A stretch of DNA of 33,373 nt from Borborobacter arsenicus. GTDB lineage: Bacteria > Pseudomonadota > Alphaproteobacteria > Rhizobiales > Rhizobiaceae. Positions 26,072 through 33,001 of this stretch are shown here, piece by piece. The translations under genes and the position numbers were made by a program. The notes beneath the pieces are model-generated. The model was not told the origin of the DNA. It made no database searches and saw only the letters and a program-made list of their open reading frames with translations. Numbering within the stretch: position 1 is the first letter of the stretch; each line of letters begins with the position of its first letter. The stretch lies in contig NZ_RKST01000037.1 of NCBI RefSeq assembly GCF_003934165.1, positions 1 to 33,373 of the forward strand. The letters run 5' to 3'.

Positions 26072-26347
26072 TCAATGCCGATATTGCTGGATGCGCGTGG
26101 TGCGCAGGCCCGCCAGGCCATATTCGTCGATCGAGGCCTGCCACGACAGGAACTCCTCGGTGGTCAGCTTGTAGCGCTGACAGGCTTCGTCGAGGCTTAG
26201 CAAACCGCCCCTGACCGCCGCGACGACCTCGGCTTTGCGTCTTATGACCCACCGGCGGGTATTCGACGGGGGCAGATCGGCAACCGTAAGCGGACTGCCG
26301 TCAGGTCCAATAACATATTTGACACGCGGTCTAACCAGATCGGTCAT
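26072..26347 (-). CDS. sciP: CtrA inhibitor SciP (DUF1153)
   Basis: A 91-aa protein of the DUF1153 family. The sequence MTDLVRPRVKYVIGPDGSPL, then NTRRWVIRRKAEVVAAVRGGLLS and LDEACQRYKLTTEEFLSWQ, is the conserved helix-turn-helix core spanning residues ~30-70, and the C-terminal YGLAGLRTTRIQQYR is also typical. In Caulobacter, SciP binds CtrA and represses CtrA-activated promoters, and its own gene is activated by CtrA. Two near-consensus CtrA boxes lie upstream of this gene (26404-26462). Having chpT, ctrA and sciP in one 4-kb stretch places activator, phosphate donor and inhibitor together. Confidence 0.92.
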   Translation of the reverse strand: MTDLVRPRVKYVIGPDGSPLTVADLPPSNTRRWVIRRKAEVVAAVRGGLLSLDEACQRYKLTTEEFLSWQASIDEYGLAGLRTTRIQQYRH

Positions 26348-26403
26348 AGTACTCTCTACACAAAACTCAAAGACCCAATCAGCACCACGTTACCGTCACA
26401 GCT

Positions 26404-26462
26404 TTAAAAATTGCCTAAACCAGTCGTAAGCCTTGAGTAACGAACGTAAACCGGTTGTTAAC
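26404..26462. promoter_or_regulatory. Two near-consensus CtrA boxes, sciP-mnmA region
   Basis: TTAA-AAATTGC-CTAA (26404-26418) and TAAA-CCGGTTG-TTAAC (26447-26462) each match TTAA-N7-TTAA(C) with one mismatch. They lie 57-115 bp upstream of the sciP start on the minus strand and ~175 bp before mnmA, so sciP is the likelier target. The mnmA side has a CTATAT -10-like element at 26580-26585. Confidence 0.55.
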
Positions 26463-26635
26463 CACGCGATGCTCCTTCCAAAGCCTGTCACGCCCGATAA
26501 AAACTGCCCCGAACGGCCCTGTTGATCTGCGCTCGGGACTCTCGTGCCCGCCCGCCGTGGCACTTCGCAATCGTTTGACCTATATTGGCTTTGGGTGCAT
26601 GAACGCGCCGAACGATTGAAACGGACCACCCTTCG

Positions 26636-27823
26636 ATGAACAGCCTGGATCTGCCTGGACGGCCTGAAGACACGCGCATCGTCGTTGCCATGTCTGGCGG
26701 CGTAGATTCCTCCGTGGTTGCCGGCATCCTCAAACGCGAAGGCTATGATGTCATCGGCGTGACGCTGCAGCTTTACGACCATGGCGCGGCGACCCACCGC
26801 GTCGGTTCCTGCTGCGCCGGCCAGGACATCGACGATGCGCGCCGCGTCTCCGAGACGCTCGGCATTCCCCATTACGTGCTGAATTACGAAGAGCGCTTCC
26901 GCAAGGCGGTGATCGATCCGTTCGCGCAAAGCTATATTGCCGGCGAAACGCCGATCCCTTGCGTCTCCTGCAACCAGACGGTCAAATTCGCCGACCTGCT
27001 GGAAACCGCGCGCGAGCTGGGCGCCGATGCGCTGGCGACGGGACATTATATCCGCTCCAAGGCCAATGGCGCACATCGCGCCCTTTACCGGCCGGTCGAT
27101 TCCGACCGCGACCAGAGCTATTTCCTATTTGCCACCACGCAGGAACAGATCGACTATCTGCGCTTTCCGCTCGGCAGCCTGCCCAAGCCGGAAGTACGCG
27201 CCATCGCCGAGGAACTCGGCCTTTCGGTCGCCACCAAGCATGACAGCCAGGACATCTGCTTCGTGCCGCAGGGCAAATATTCCGACATCATCGCCAAGCT
27301 GAAGCCGGCGGCGGCCAGCCCCGGCGACATTGTCCACCTCGACGGCCGGGTGCTGGGCCGCCATGACGGCATATTGCATTACACGATCGGCCAGCGCCGC
27401 GGCATCGGCGTCGCTTCGGGCGAGCCGCTCTATGTCGTGCATCTCGATGCGGAGCAGGCGCGCGTGATCGTCGGGCCGCGCGAAGCGCTGGAAACCCACA
27501 AGATCCATCTGCGCAACGTCAATTGGCTGGGCGACATGCCGCTTGCCGACATCCCGGCAGAAGGTGTCGAGATTTTCGCCAAGGTACGCTCCACACGCCC
27601 GCCGCGCCCGGCAATACTGCGCAGCCGCGACGGCGCAACCTGGGTGGAACTGCATGACGGCGAGTCCGGCATCGCGCCCGGCCAGGCCTGTGTGCTCTAT
27701 ACCGACGACAGCAATGAGGCGCGCGTGCTGGGCGGCGGCTTCATCGAACGCTCGCAGCGCAGCGAGGCCGCCGAGGCCATGCTGGGCAAGCTGGCTGCCC
27801 AGAACTCCATCGCCGCCGAATAG
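26636..27823 (+). CDS. mnmA: tRNA-specific 2-thiouridylase MnmA
   Basis: A 395-aa enzyme that thiolates U34 of tRNA Lys, Glu and Gln in the cytosol, taking sulfur from the persulfide relay and using ATP. The PP-loop SGGVDSS (20-26) marks the N-terminal ATP-pyrophosphatase domain. The catalytic cysteines are Cys112 in [11 protein letters not shown] and Cys208 in [42 protein letters not shown] and the C-terminal beta-barrel ([19 protein letters not shown]) complete the family pattern. The N-terminus [22 protein letters not shown] has the usual short rhizobial extension. No clear Shine-Dalgarno lies before ATG 26636. Confidence 0.95.
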   Translation: MNSLDLPGRPEDTRIVVAMSGGVDSSVVAGILKREGYDVIGVTLQLYDHGAATHRVGSCCAGQDIDDARRVSETLGIPHYVLNYEERFRKAVIDPFAQSYIAGETPIPCVSCNQTVKFADLLETARELGADALATGHYIRSKANGAHRALYRPVDSDRDQSYFLFATTQEQIDYLRFPLGSLPKPEVRAIAEELGLSVATKHDSQDICFVPQGKYSDIIAKLKPAAASPGDIVHLDGRVLGRHDGILHYTIGQRRGIGVASGEPLYVVHLDAEQARVIVGPREALETHKIHLRNVNWLGDMPLADIPAEGVEIFAKVRSTRPPRPAILRSRDGATWVELHDGESGIAPGQACVLYTDDSNEARVLGGGFIERSQRSEAAEAMLGKLAAQNSIAAE

Positions 27824-27858
27824 GCAAAAAACCAGGAAGCCTGCGCGGAGCCTGCCCG

Positions 27859-28812
27859 TCAACCGTGGGTGACGGTTCCTGCGGTGAGGATGCGCAGCAC
27901 GGTGATTGCTTCCTCGCCATCGGTGCGCGGGGCCGCACGGGTGCGGATGCAGGACAGGAAATGCTCCAGCTCGCGCGTGAGCGGCATTCCCTCCTCGACC
28001 TGCACATAGGTCGGCTCATTGGCCGTGAATGCCCATTGGCCGCTATCCTGCCAGACCGCGTGCCGATAGACGGCAAGCTTGCGCTCCCATGGCTCGACAT
28101 CGTCGAACACCGCCATGGCACGGGTGCCGACCACTGTCAGCCGGCGCTCGCGATAAGGGTTGAGGCGCGAGGCAAACAGATGGCCGCGCAACCCATTGGC
28201 AAAGCGCATATGGACCAGCGCAAAATCGCTCATATGGTCGAGGATGGCAGCGCCCTCCCCGCGCACCTCGACAGGCGCCGAGCCGGTGATGGCCAGGATC
28301 ATCGAAAGGTCGTGCGGCGCCAGGTCCCACAAGGCATCGTTTTCGGTATGGAACTTGCCGAGCCCGAGGCGGTGGGCATGGACATATTTCACTTCACCCA
28401 ATTCGCCGCTGTCGATCAGCGCCTTCAGTTTTTCGAAGGCGGGATGGAAGCGCAGCACATGGCCGACCATGAAAATGCGTTTGTTGGCCTCGGCAGCGGC
28501 CACGGCGCGCTCGGCATCGGCAACGGTGAGCGCCACCGGCTTTTCCACCAGCACGTCCTTGCCGGCCTCCACCGCCTTGATCGCCGTCTCGCTGTGGAAC
28601 TGCGGCGGCAGCGCCATAACGATGGCATCGACGTCGTCGCGTGAAAACAGCTCTTCCGGATCAATGGCCAGGCAGTCCTGCTCGCTGGCAAAACCTTCGG
28701 CGCGGGCACGATTGGCATCGGAAACCGCATGGAGGGCGCCAAGCGCCTTCAGCGTCCGGATATGGTTCGAGCCCCAATATCCGCACCCCAGGACTGCAAT
28801 TCGCGGTTTCAT
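27859..28812 (-). CDS. Gfo/Idh/MocA-family oxidoreductase
   Basis: A 317-aa NAD(P)-dependent dehydrogenase. The start is ATG 28812 (TTG 28815 is in frame but less likely). The N-terminal Rossmann fold has GCGYWGSNHIRTL (10-22), DVDAIVMALPPQFHSE and the conserved EKPVAL. The catalytic region has GHVLRFHPAF and the WDLAPHDLSMIL segment with the family His. It resembles sugar-nucleotide dehydrogenases of the WlbA/UDP-GlcNAc-uronate 3-dehydrogenase kind, but no polysaccharide genes surround it, so the substrate is unassigned. It is convergent with mnmA, 35 bp apart. Confidence 0.88.
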   Translation of the reverse strand: MKPRIAVLGCGYWGSNHIRTLKALGALHAVSDANRARAEGFASEQDCLAIDPEELFSRDDVDAIVMALPPQFHSETAIKAVEAGKDVLVEKPVALTVADAERAVAAAEANKRIFMVGHVLRFHPAFEKLKALIDSGELGEVKYVHAHRLGLGKFHTENDALWDLAPHDLSMILAITGSAPVEVRGEGAAILDHMSDFALVHMRFANGLRGHLFASRLNPYRERRLTVVGTRAMAVFDDVEPWERKLAVYRHAVWQDSGQWAFTANEPTYVQVEEGMPLTRELEHFLSCIRTRAAPRTDGEEAITVLRILTAGTVTHG

Positions 28813-28949
28813 CAAATTTTGAACTCAGAGACGTGGTGGCGGAGACATAGCGGCGCGCCGGGTGGAACTCAACCCCGACGGTTGGCGAATATAGGCGTTC
28901 AAACGATTCTTCTCACTGCAAATCATGTAGGCACCAGACCGCTCGGCGC

Positions 28950-28978
28950 TTGACAGCACCGCCGTCGCAACCTTATAT
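28950..28978 (+). promoter_or_regulatory. Strong sigma70-type promoter of the tRNA gene
   Basis: TTGACA (28950-28955), a 17-bp spacer, TTATAT (28973-28978): a full -35 and a one-mismatch -10 at ideal spacing. It lies about 70 bp before the mature tRNA, leaving a ~60-nt 5' leader. Confidence 0.75.
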
Positions 28979-29047
28979 CCGCGCGTCCTCGGGCGAAGCA
29001 CCTAGAAGCTCACCGGATTTAAGGTGGCTTTTCAACCTTCGCCATGT

Positions 29048-29124
29048 GGCGGGATAGCTCAGTTGGTTAGAGCACGGGAATCATAATCCTGGGGTCGGTG
29101 GTTCGAGTCCACTTCCCGCTACCA
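29048..29124 (+). tRNA. tRNA-Met (anticodon CAU, elongator type)
   Basis: A 77-nt cloverleaf with encoded CCA. The acceptor is GGCGGGA/TCCCGCT (one G-U at 1-72), the D-stem GCTC/GAGC, and the anticodon stem CGGGA/TCCTG with loop ATCATAA (anticodon 29082-29084). The T-arm GGTGG-TTCGAGT-CCACT has one G-T pair. It lacks the initiator features (C1-A72 mismatch and three G-C pairs in the anticodon stem), so elongator Met is preferred. A lysidine-modified tRNA-Ile(CAU) is not excluded by the anticodon alone. Confidence 0.93.
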
Positions 29125-29145
29125 TTTTTCTCCCAAAAACAGACG

Positions 29146-29177
29146 CTTGCCGTCTTTCAACACGGCAAGGCAATTTT
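29146..29177 (+). terminator. tRNA-Met terminator
   Basis: CTTGCCGT (29146-29153)/ACGGCAAG (29162-29169), a perfect 8-bp stem, is followed by GCAATTTT. An earlier T5 run lies directly after the CCA end. Confidence 0.75.
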
Positions 29178-29696
29178 ATGCCGCGTCAAGCCCCGCTTGC
29201 GCCGTCCGCCGGCACCTATTGGGTTGCCATCTGCGATGGAGCAAAGGTGATGAAGGGTATCTTGGGCGCCTCGCCGGCTTCACATAGTCGGGTGCCGGCG
29301 CACCCGGTTCACCCAGCGATTTGACGCCGCTTCGATCACCGACCCCGCCTGGACCAAAAGGCCTTGATTTGGGCCCAATCTTTGCCGATGAGGTTGGTGA
29401 GCGCTCAAACGCTCATTCCGATGAACTTGTGCGATCAGCGTCTTGCTCACGGGGCAAGAGGCATGGAGGATTATGTGCATTCTTCTCGGCTCTGCGGATC
29501 CTGCGAAGGTTTCCACGATGCCACTTCAGCAATTTGCAGATGGTGCCGCCGCCCCTTGAAGGCGCCGGCCGCGACCCCGGAACACCTGTTTGGCGATCCC
29601 AGAGGTGAGAAGCGGCGAACAAAAGCCGCATCCTGAAGCCTGGCTGAATGTCAGGCCTTAGGCTTAAGCCCAAACAGTGATTCCTGGCTCAACCGA
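29178..29696. other. Gene-poor region of unrecognised sequence
   Basis: About 520 bp between the tRNA and an orphan terminator. No open frame here has recognisable homology. Third-position GC in the open frames is well below that of the neighbours. A small Cys-rich ORF (29463-29636) is the only candidate gene. GCCTG/CAGGC and GGCTTAAGCC stem-loops lie at about 29637-29670. It may be decayed insertion DNA; nothing else is visible. Confidence 0.4.
29463..29636 (+). CDS. Possible small CxxC-CxxC protein (57 aa)
   Basis: The open frame MEDYVHSSRLCGSCEGF... carries CGSC and, 11 residues later, CRWC, the spacing of a small zinc-ribbon-like finger, then a basic tail ending KRRTKAAS. GGGGCAAGAGG lies just before the ATG, though the best part (AAGAGG) is too close. 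Third-position GC is about 59%, low for this genome, so the frame is either foreign or not coding. A strong terminator follows 60 nt after the stop. I do not recognise a family. Confidence 0.25.
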   Translation: MEDYVHSSRLCGSCEGFHDATSAICRWCRRPLKAPAATPEHLFGDPRGEKRRTKAAS

Positions 29697-29731
29697 CAGG
29701 GCGGCTGCCGATGCGCAGCCGCCCTGTTCTT
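29697..29731 (+). terminator. Strong orphan terminator
   Basis: CAGGGCGGCTGC (29697-29708) pairs perfectly over 12 bp with GCAGCCGCCCTG (29715-29726) around a 6-nt loop CGATGC, followed by TTCTT. It sits 120 bp before the universal stress gene with no established gene upstream of it on the plus strand. Confidence 0.75.
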
Positions 29732-29777
29732 CGTTGTGCGGAAATAAACCATGTCCGGGAGCATCAGCCGATCCTGT

Positions 29778-29806
29778 TTGACCTGCCGCAAACCATTTCG
29801 AATAAT
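29778..29806 (+). promoter_or_regulatory. Candidate promoter of the universal stress gene
   Basis: TTGACC (29778-29783), a 17-bp spacer, AATAAT (29801-29806), 40 bp before the GTG start. The -10 is a moderate match. Confidence 0.4.
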
Positions 29807-29845
29807 GAATTGCTATGCTTGGCTCGCAAATTGAGGAGAAGAACC

Positions 29846-30265
29846 GTGTATAAGCATATCCTTATTTCGACAGACGGCTCCGAACTGGCTCAAAAAGGCG
29901 TCGATCATGGATTGGCGCTGGCAAAAAACTTGGGCAGCACGGTCAAAGTCATAACTGTGACCGAACCATATCCGCTGCAATCTGCGGCCACCCGTGCCTC
30001 ATGGACCGAGGCGCAGACAAAGCACGCCGACGCCGCGCTCGACGCGGCCAGAAATGCCGCGGCCAAACTGGACGTGAAGATCGACGTGGTTCAAACCACG
30101 CAACATTCGCCGGCCGAGGCTATTGTCGAAACGGCCAAGGAACTTAGCTGCGATCTTATCGTGATGGCGTCCCATGGGCGCCGTGGCGTCAGCCGGCTTC
30201 TGCTCGGTAGCCAGACCGCCGAGGTCGTGCACTATTCCACCATTCCGGTTCTCGTCGTCCGGTAG
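29846..30265 (+). CDS. Universal stress protein (UspA family)
   Basis: A 139-aa cytosolic protein. GTG 29846 is the start, with GAGGAGAAG (29833-29841) upstream; the open frame extends further up through a terminator and is rejected. The N-terminal YKHILISTDGSELAQKGVDHGL and the C-terminal MASHGRRGVSRLLLGSQTAEVV followed by VLVV are typical. The Gly-x2-Gly-x9-Gly-Ser pattern of ATP-binding USPs is complete, so it probably binds ATP. USPs aid survival in starvation or low oxygen. It has no obvious operon partner; a hairpin follows at 30293. Confidence 0.92.
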   Translation: MYKHILISTDGSELAQKGVDHGLALAKNLGSTVKVITVTEPYPLQSAATRASWTEAQTKHADAALDAARNAAAKLDVKIDVVQTTQHSPAEAIVETAKELSCDLIVMASHGRRGVSRLLLGSQTAEVVHYSTIPVLVVR

Positions 30266-30292
30266 AGGCCATAGCGCCTACCCCTCACGACC

Positions 30293-30318
30293 TGCCGGCC
30301 CTGACCGCCGGGCCGGCA
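30293..30318 (+). terminator. Hairpin after the universal stress gene
   Basis: TGCCGGCCC (30293-30301)/GGGCCGGCA (30310-30318) is a perfect 9-bp stem with an 8-nt loop, 27 nt after the stop. No U-tract follows, so termination would be weak or Rho-assisted. From here to 30539 I see nothing else. Confidence 0.5.
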
Positions 30319-30552
30319 TATCGGCGACGTAACCGCCAAGCACACTCTCTTCAAAACCTATCCGCCGCAAGAGCCCACGAGCCAGCCCGTCCCATACCAG
30401 GATGGAACGCGAAACCGTGCCGGTGGAGCTTCGCCGTTCCCGGGCGCTGCGACTGGAGCCTGACGCGCCGACTTCCTGAAGGACTAACCTGGTTTATGGC
30501 CGGTTCAACGAGCGGTCGTAGAATCCGACGGAACTTCACGGAGGCTGAGTCG

Positions 30553-30726
30553 ATGCGACCGCTCACGATCTGCATGATACTGGTGGTCGGCGTCATTGTT
30601 TCCGGTTGCCAATCCGGACCGTCCAACCGGACCCACCCGTGGCCTTGCACGGATTCGGCCGAGGACGCCGGCATCTGCAGACAGGCGAACTCGATACCGA
30701 CTGTGGGACCTTATGGGTTGAACTAG
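30553..30726 (+). CDS. Small lipoprotein (57 aa)
   Basis: ATG 30553 has an ideal GGAGG (30540-30544) 8 nt upstream; the frame also extends to 30496 without a site. The signal peptide MRPLTICMILVVGVIVSG ends at Cys19 in the lipobox IVSGC. The mature 39 residues are polar and carry two further cysteines (HPWPCTDS, AGICRQAN) and a terminal VGPYGLN. I do not recognise the family. Tiny lipoproteins of this build are usually outer-membrane attached. It is solitary, between the universal stress gene and the APC permease. Confidence 0.6.
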   Translation: MRPLTICMILVVGVIVSGCQSGPSNRTHPWPCTDSAEDAGICRQANSIPTVGPYGLN

Positions 30727-30889
30727 GTCGCGCAGCAAGGACGGCGTGAACCTCCAGACGCCGCAGGCGCTTTTCCCACCTCTGGACAACAATCTTTCCT
30801 TTGCCTGAACAAAACGCTTGACGCGGCGGCAGGCTGTGTCAATCTTCACTGTTAGGAAAAAAAGAAGACTGAGCGGAAAAGACAAACTT

Positions 30890-30939
30890 GGCCCTCCGGG
30901 GAGCAGGGCCGCAACGGGAACAGTTTCACTGACTGAAAC
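30890..30939 (+). promoter_or_regulatory. Two hairpins in the APC permease 5' leader
   Basis: GGCCCT (30890-30895)/AGGGCC (30905-30910) and GTTTCA (30923-30928)-CTGAC-TGAAAC (30934-30939) are perfect stems. The second ends 12 nt before the GGGGA ribosome site (30952-30956). A TTGACG at 30819-30824 could be the -35 of a promoter ahead of them. They may modulate translation; no known riboswitch class is recognised. Confidence 0.4.
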
Positions 30940-30965
30940 AGGAAACGAAATGGGGAACTTCACTT

Positions 30966-32681
30966 ATGAGCTCTATTGTTAGCAGTTCTGCCCCGGCTGG
31001 GGACGGGCAGTTACACAGAACGATCAATTGGCAAGGTGCATTCTGGGTAGCCAGCGGCGTACCTGCGCTGGTGCTTTTCTCAATCGGCGGCATCGCCGGC
31101 ACCACGGGCACGCTGGCCTTCGTGATCTGGATGACCTCGGTGTCGTTCGGCCTGCTGCAATCCTTCACCTATGCCGAGATCGCCGGCCTGTTCCCCAGCA
31201 AATCGGGCGGCGCTTCGGTCTATGGCGCAACCGCCTGGCTGCGCTATTCCAAATTCATCGCCCCGCTTTCGGTCTGGTGCAACTGGCTGGCCTGGACGCC
31301 GGTCCTGTCGCTCGGCTGTTCGATCGCGGCGGCCTATATCCTCAACGCACTGGCGCCCATACCCGGCTTTTCGGAAGCCTCGCCCGAGGTTGCCACATGG
31401 CTCGCCGATCCGGCCAACGCCGGCAAGACGGCAGTCGATGCCATCGCCGCGCTTACGGCTGCCGCCACGCCGGCCATTCGCGACTGGACGCTCTATAGCG
31501 GCACGCTGGGCCCGGTCAGTTTCTCGCTAAATTCCGTCTTCTGGATCGGCGTGATCCTGATGCTGATCACTTTCTCGATCCAGCATCGCGGCATTCTCGG
31601 CACCGCCAATGTCCAGAAATATATCGGGCTGACCGTCATCGTTCCGATGCTGATCGTCGGCGTGGTGCCGATCCTGACCGGGCAGATCAACTGGGACAAC
31701 TACACGCCCTTCGTACCGCTGGCCGAGGCCTATGCAGCCGAACCGGGCTCCTGGAACATTTCCGGCTGGACCCTCGTCTTCGGCGGCATGTTCATCGCCT
31801 CCTGGTCGGCCTACGCCTTCGAAACCTCGATCTGCTTCACCAGCGAATTCAAGGATCCGGGCCGCGACACCGTCAGGGCCATCCTCTATTCGGGCCTGCT
31901 GTGCCTGCTGATGTACACGCTGGTGCCCTTCACGTTCCAGGGCGTTCTCGGCCTTGATGGCATGCTGGCCGCTTCGATCGTCGACGGTTCGGGCGTTGGC
32001 CAGGCCATGGCCAGCATGGTCGGTGGCACTGGTATCATCACCAGCATCATGATCATGCTGATGATCATGGCCCTGATGCTGGCGATCATGACCGCCATGG
32101 CCGGTTCCTCGCGCACGCTCTACCAGGGCGGTGTCGATGGCTGGCTGCCGCGCTACCTTGCCCGCGTCAACGAGCATGGCGCCCCGACGGCGGCGATGTG
32201 GACCGATCTGGTCTTCAACCTGTTCCTGCTTGCCATCGCGGCTGCCGATGCCACCAGCTATTTCTTCATCCTCGCGGTGTCGAATTGCGGTTACATCATC
32301 TTCAACTTCCTCAACCTCAACTCCGGCTGGATCCACCGCATCGACAACGGCCATATCCATCGGCCGTGGAAGGCGCCGACGATCCTCATCGCCATCGGTG
32401 CCATGCTGTCTTATGTCAATGCCATGTTCATGGGCGCCGGTGCCAAGGTGTGGAACCCTTGGGCGCTGTGGGCCGGCCTGATTGCCGCCTCACTGATCAT
32501 CCCGGTCTTCTGCTACCGGCACTATGTGCAGGACAAGGGTAGGTTCCCCGAGCAGATGCTTGACGATCTTGGCATCAAGCAGGAGGACCTCGCCAATAGG
32601 AAGGCAGGGATATTGCCCTACCTGACCCTGGTTGCGGGCCTGTGCGTGGTGCTTATCGCCAACTGGGTGTTCGTCATCTAG
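30966..32681 (+). CDS. APC-superfamily amino acid/amine permease
   Basis: A 571-aa inner-membrane transporter with about 12-14 hydrophobic segments. Family signatures are the TM1 region ALVLFSIGGIAGTTGT, the TM2-3 segment SFTYAEIAGLFPSKSGGASVYG (E-P/S-GGxxxY region of APC permeases), and SAYAFETSICFTSEFKDPGRDT in the middle, with GSSRTLYQGGVDGWLPRYLARVNEHGAPTAA later. A Met/Ile-rich helix (IMIMLMIMALMLAIM) is unusual. It is longer than typical APC members (~450-500), partly from a periplasmic loop at ~130-185. The substrate is unknown. fhs lies 320 bp downstream behind its own terminator and promoter, so any link to one-carbon or methylamine use is only a guess. Confidence 0.88.
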   Translation: MSSIVSSSAPAGDGQLHRTINWQGAFWVASGVPALVLFSIGGIAGTTGTLAFVIWMTSVSFGLLQSFTYAEIAGLFPSKSGGASVYGATAWLRYSKFIAPLSVWCNWLAWTPVLSLGCSIAAAYILNALAPIPGFSEASPEVATWLADPANAGKTAVDAIAALTAAATPAIRDWTLYSGTLGPVSFSLNSVFWIGVILMLITFSIQHRGILGTANVQKYIGLTVIVPMLIVGVVPILTGQINWDNYTPFVPLAEAYAAEPGSWNISGWTLVFGGMFIASWSAYAFETSICFTSEFKDPGRDTVRAILYSGLLCLLMYTLVPFTFQGVLGLDGMLAASIVDGSGVGQAMASMVGGTGIITSIMIMLMIMALMLAIMTAMAGSSRTLYQGGVDGWLPRYLARVNEHGAPTAAMWTDLVFNLFLLAIAAADATSYFFILAVSNCGYIIFNFLNLNSGWIHRIDNGHIHRPWKAPTILIAIGAMLSYVNAMFMGAGAKVWNPWALWAGLIAASLIIPVFCYRHYVQDKGRFPEQMLDDLGIKQEDLANRKAGILPYLTLVAGLCVVLIANWVFVI

Positions 32682-32730
32682 GAGCCGATAAAAAGTTCGC
32701 AGCGGTCAGGCAGTCCGATGCGAAAAAAGG

Positions 32731-32761
32731 AAAAGGCCGGCCACCCGGGGTCGGCCTTTTT
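32731..32761. terminator. APC permease terminator
   Basis: AAAAGGCCG (32731-32739)/CGGCCTTTT (32752-32760) forms a perfect 9-bp stem with a 12-nt loop and a U-tract on the plus strand, 49 nt after the stop. Confidence 0.9.
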
Positions 32762-32792
32762 CATTTGGTCGCGGCAAAAAATAATTCTTATC

Positions 32793-32843
32793 ATGAAATT
32801 TTATTTCATACTGGTTGACGTTTTCCTCGTAAAATGGCTTACT
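32793..32843 (+). promoter_or_regulatory. Candidate fhs promoter with an AT-rich palindrome
   Basis: ATGAAAT-TTT-ATTTCAT (32793-32809) is a perfect 7-3-7 dyad, followed 5 bp on by TTGACG (32815-32820), a 17-bp spacer and CTTACT (32838-32843). The dyad would lie just upstream of the -35, a usual activator position. Transcription would start near 32850, leaving a ~150-nt leader before fhs. Confidence 0.45.
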
Positions 32844-32858
32844 GAATATCGGGAAAAA

Positions 32859-33001
32859 ACGGACGAACCCAGGTCGAAACAGCCGCAATGCTGATGTTCA
32901 AGGTGCCTGCCATCCAGTGCAGCACCATGGCCTCCAAGTGTAGCCCGGCCTGCGTCCGTCGATCGCGAAACGACATTCCGTCTCCAAGGGAGGACCCATA
33001 G
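32859..33001 (+). promoter_or_regulatory. Structured 5' leader of fhs with a small upstream ORF
   Basis: ACGGACG (32859-32865) is complementary to CGTCCGT (32953-32959), closing a domain that contains GGTGC (32902-32906)/GCACC (32922-32926) and two GGCC arms. A 24-codon frame (ATG 32927, beginning MASKCSPAC) ends with TAG at 32999-33001, directly before the fhs ATG and in the same frame. It has no ribosome site of its own. No known riboswitch consensus is recognised. Confidence 0.35.

Noticed and set aside
29280-29516. 78-codon minus-strand frame in the gene-poor region
   Set aside because: No homology, no ribosome site, and it overlaps the better plus-strand Cys-rich candidate.
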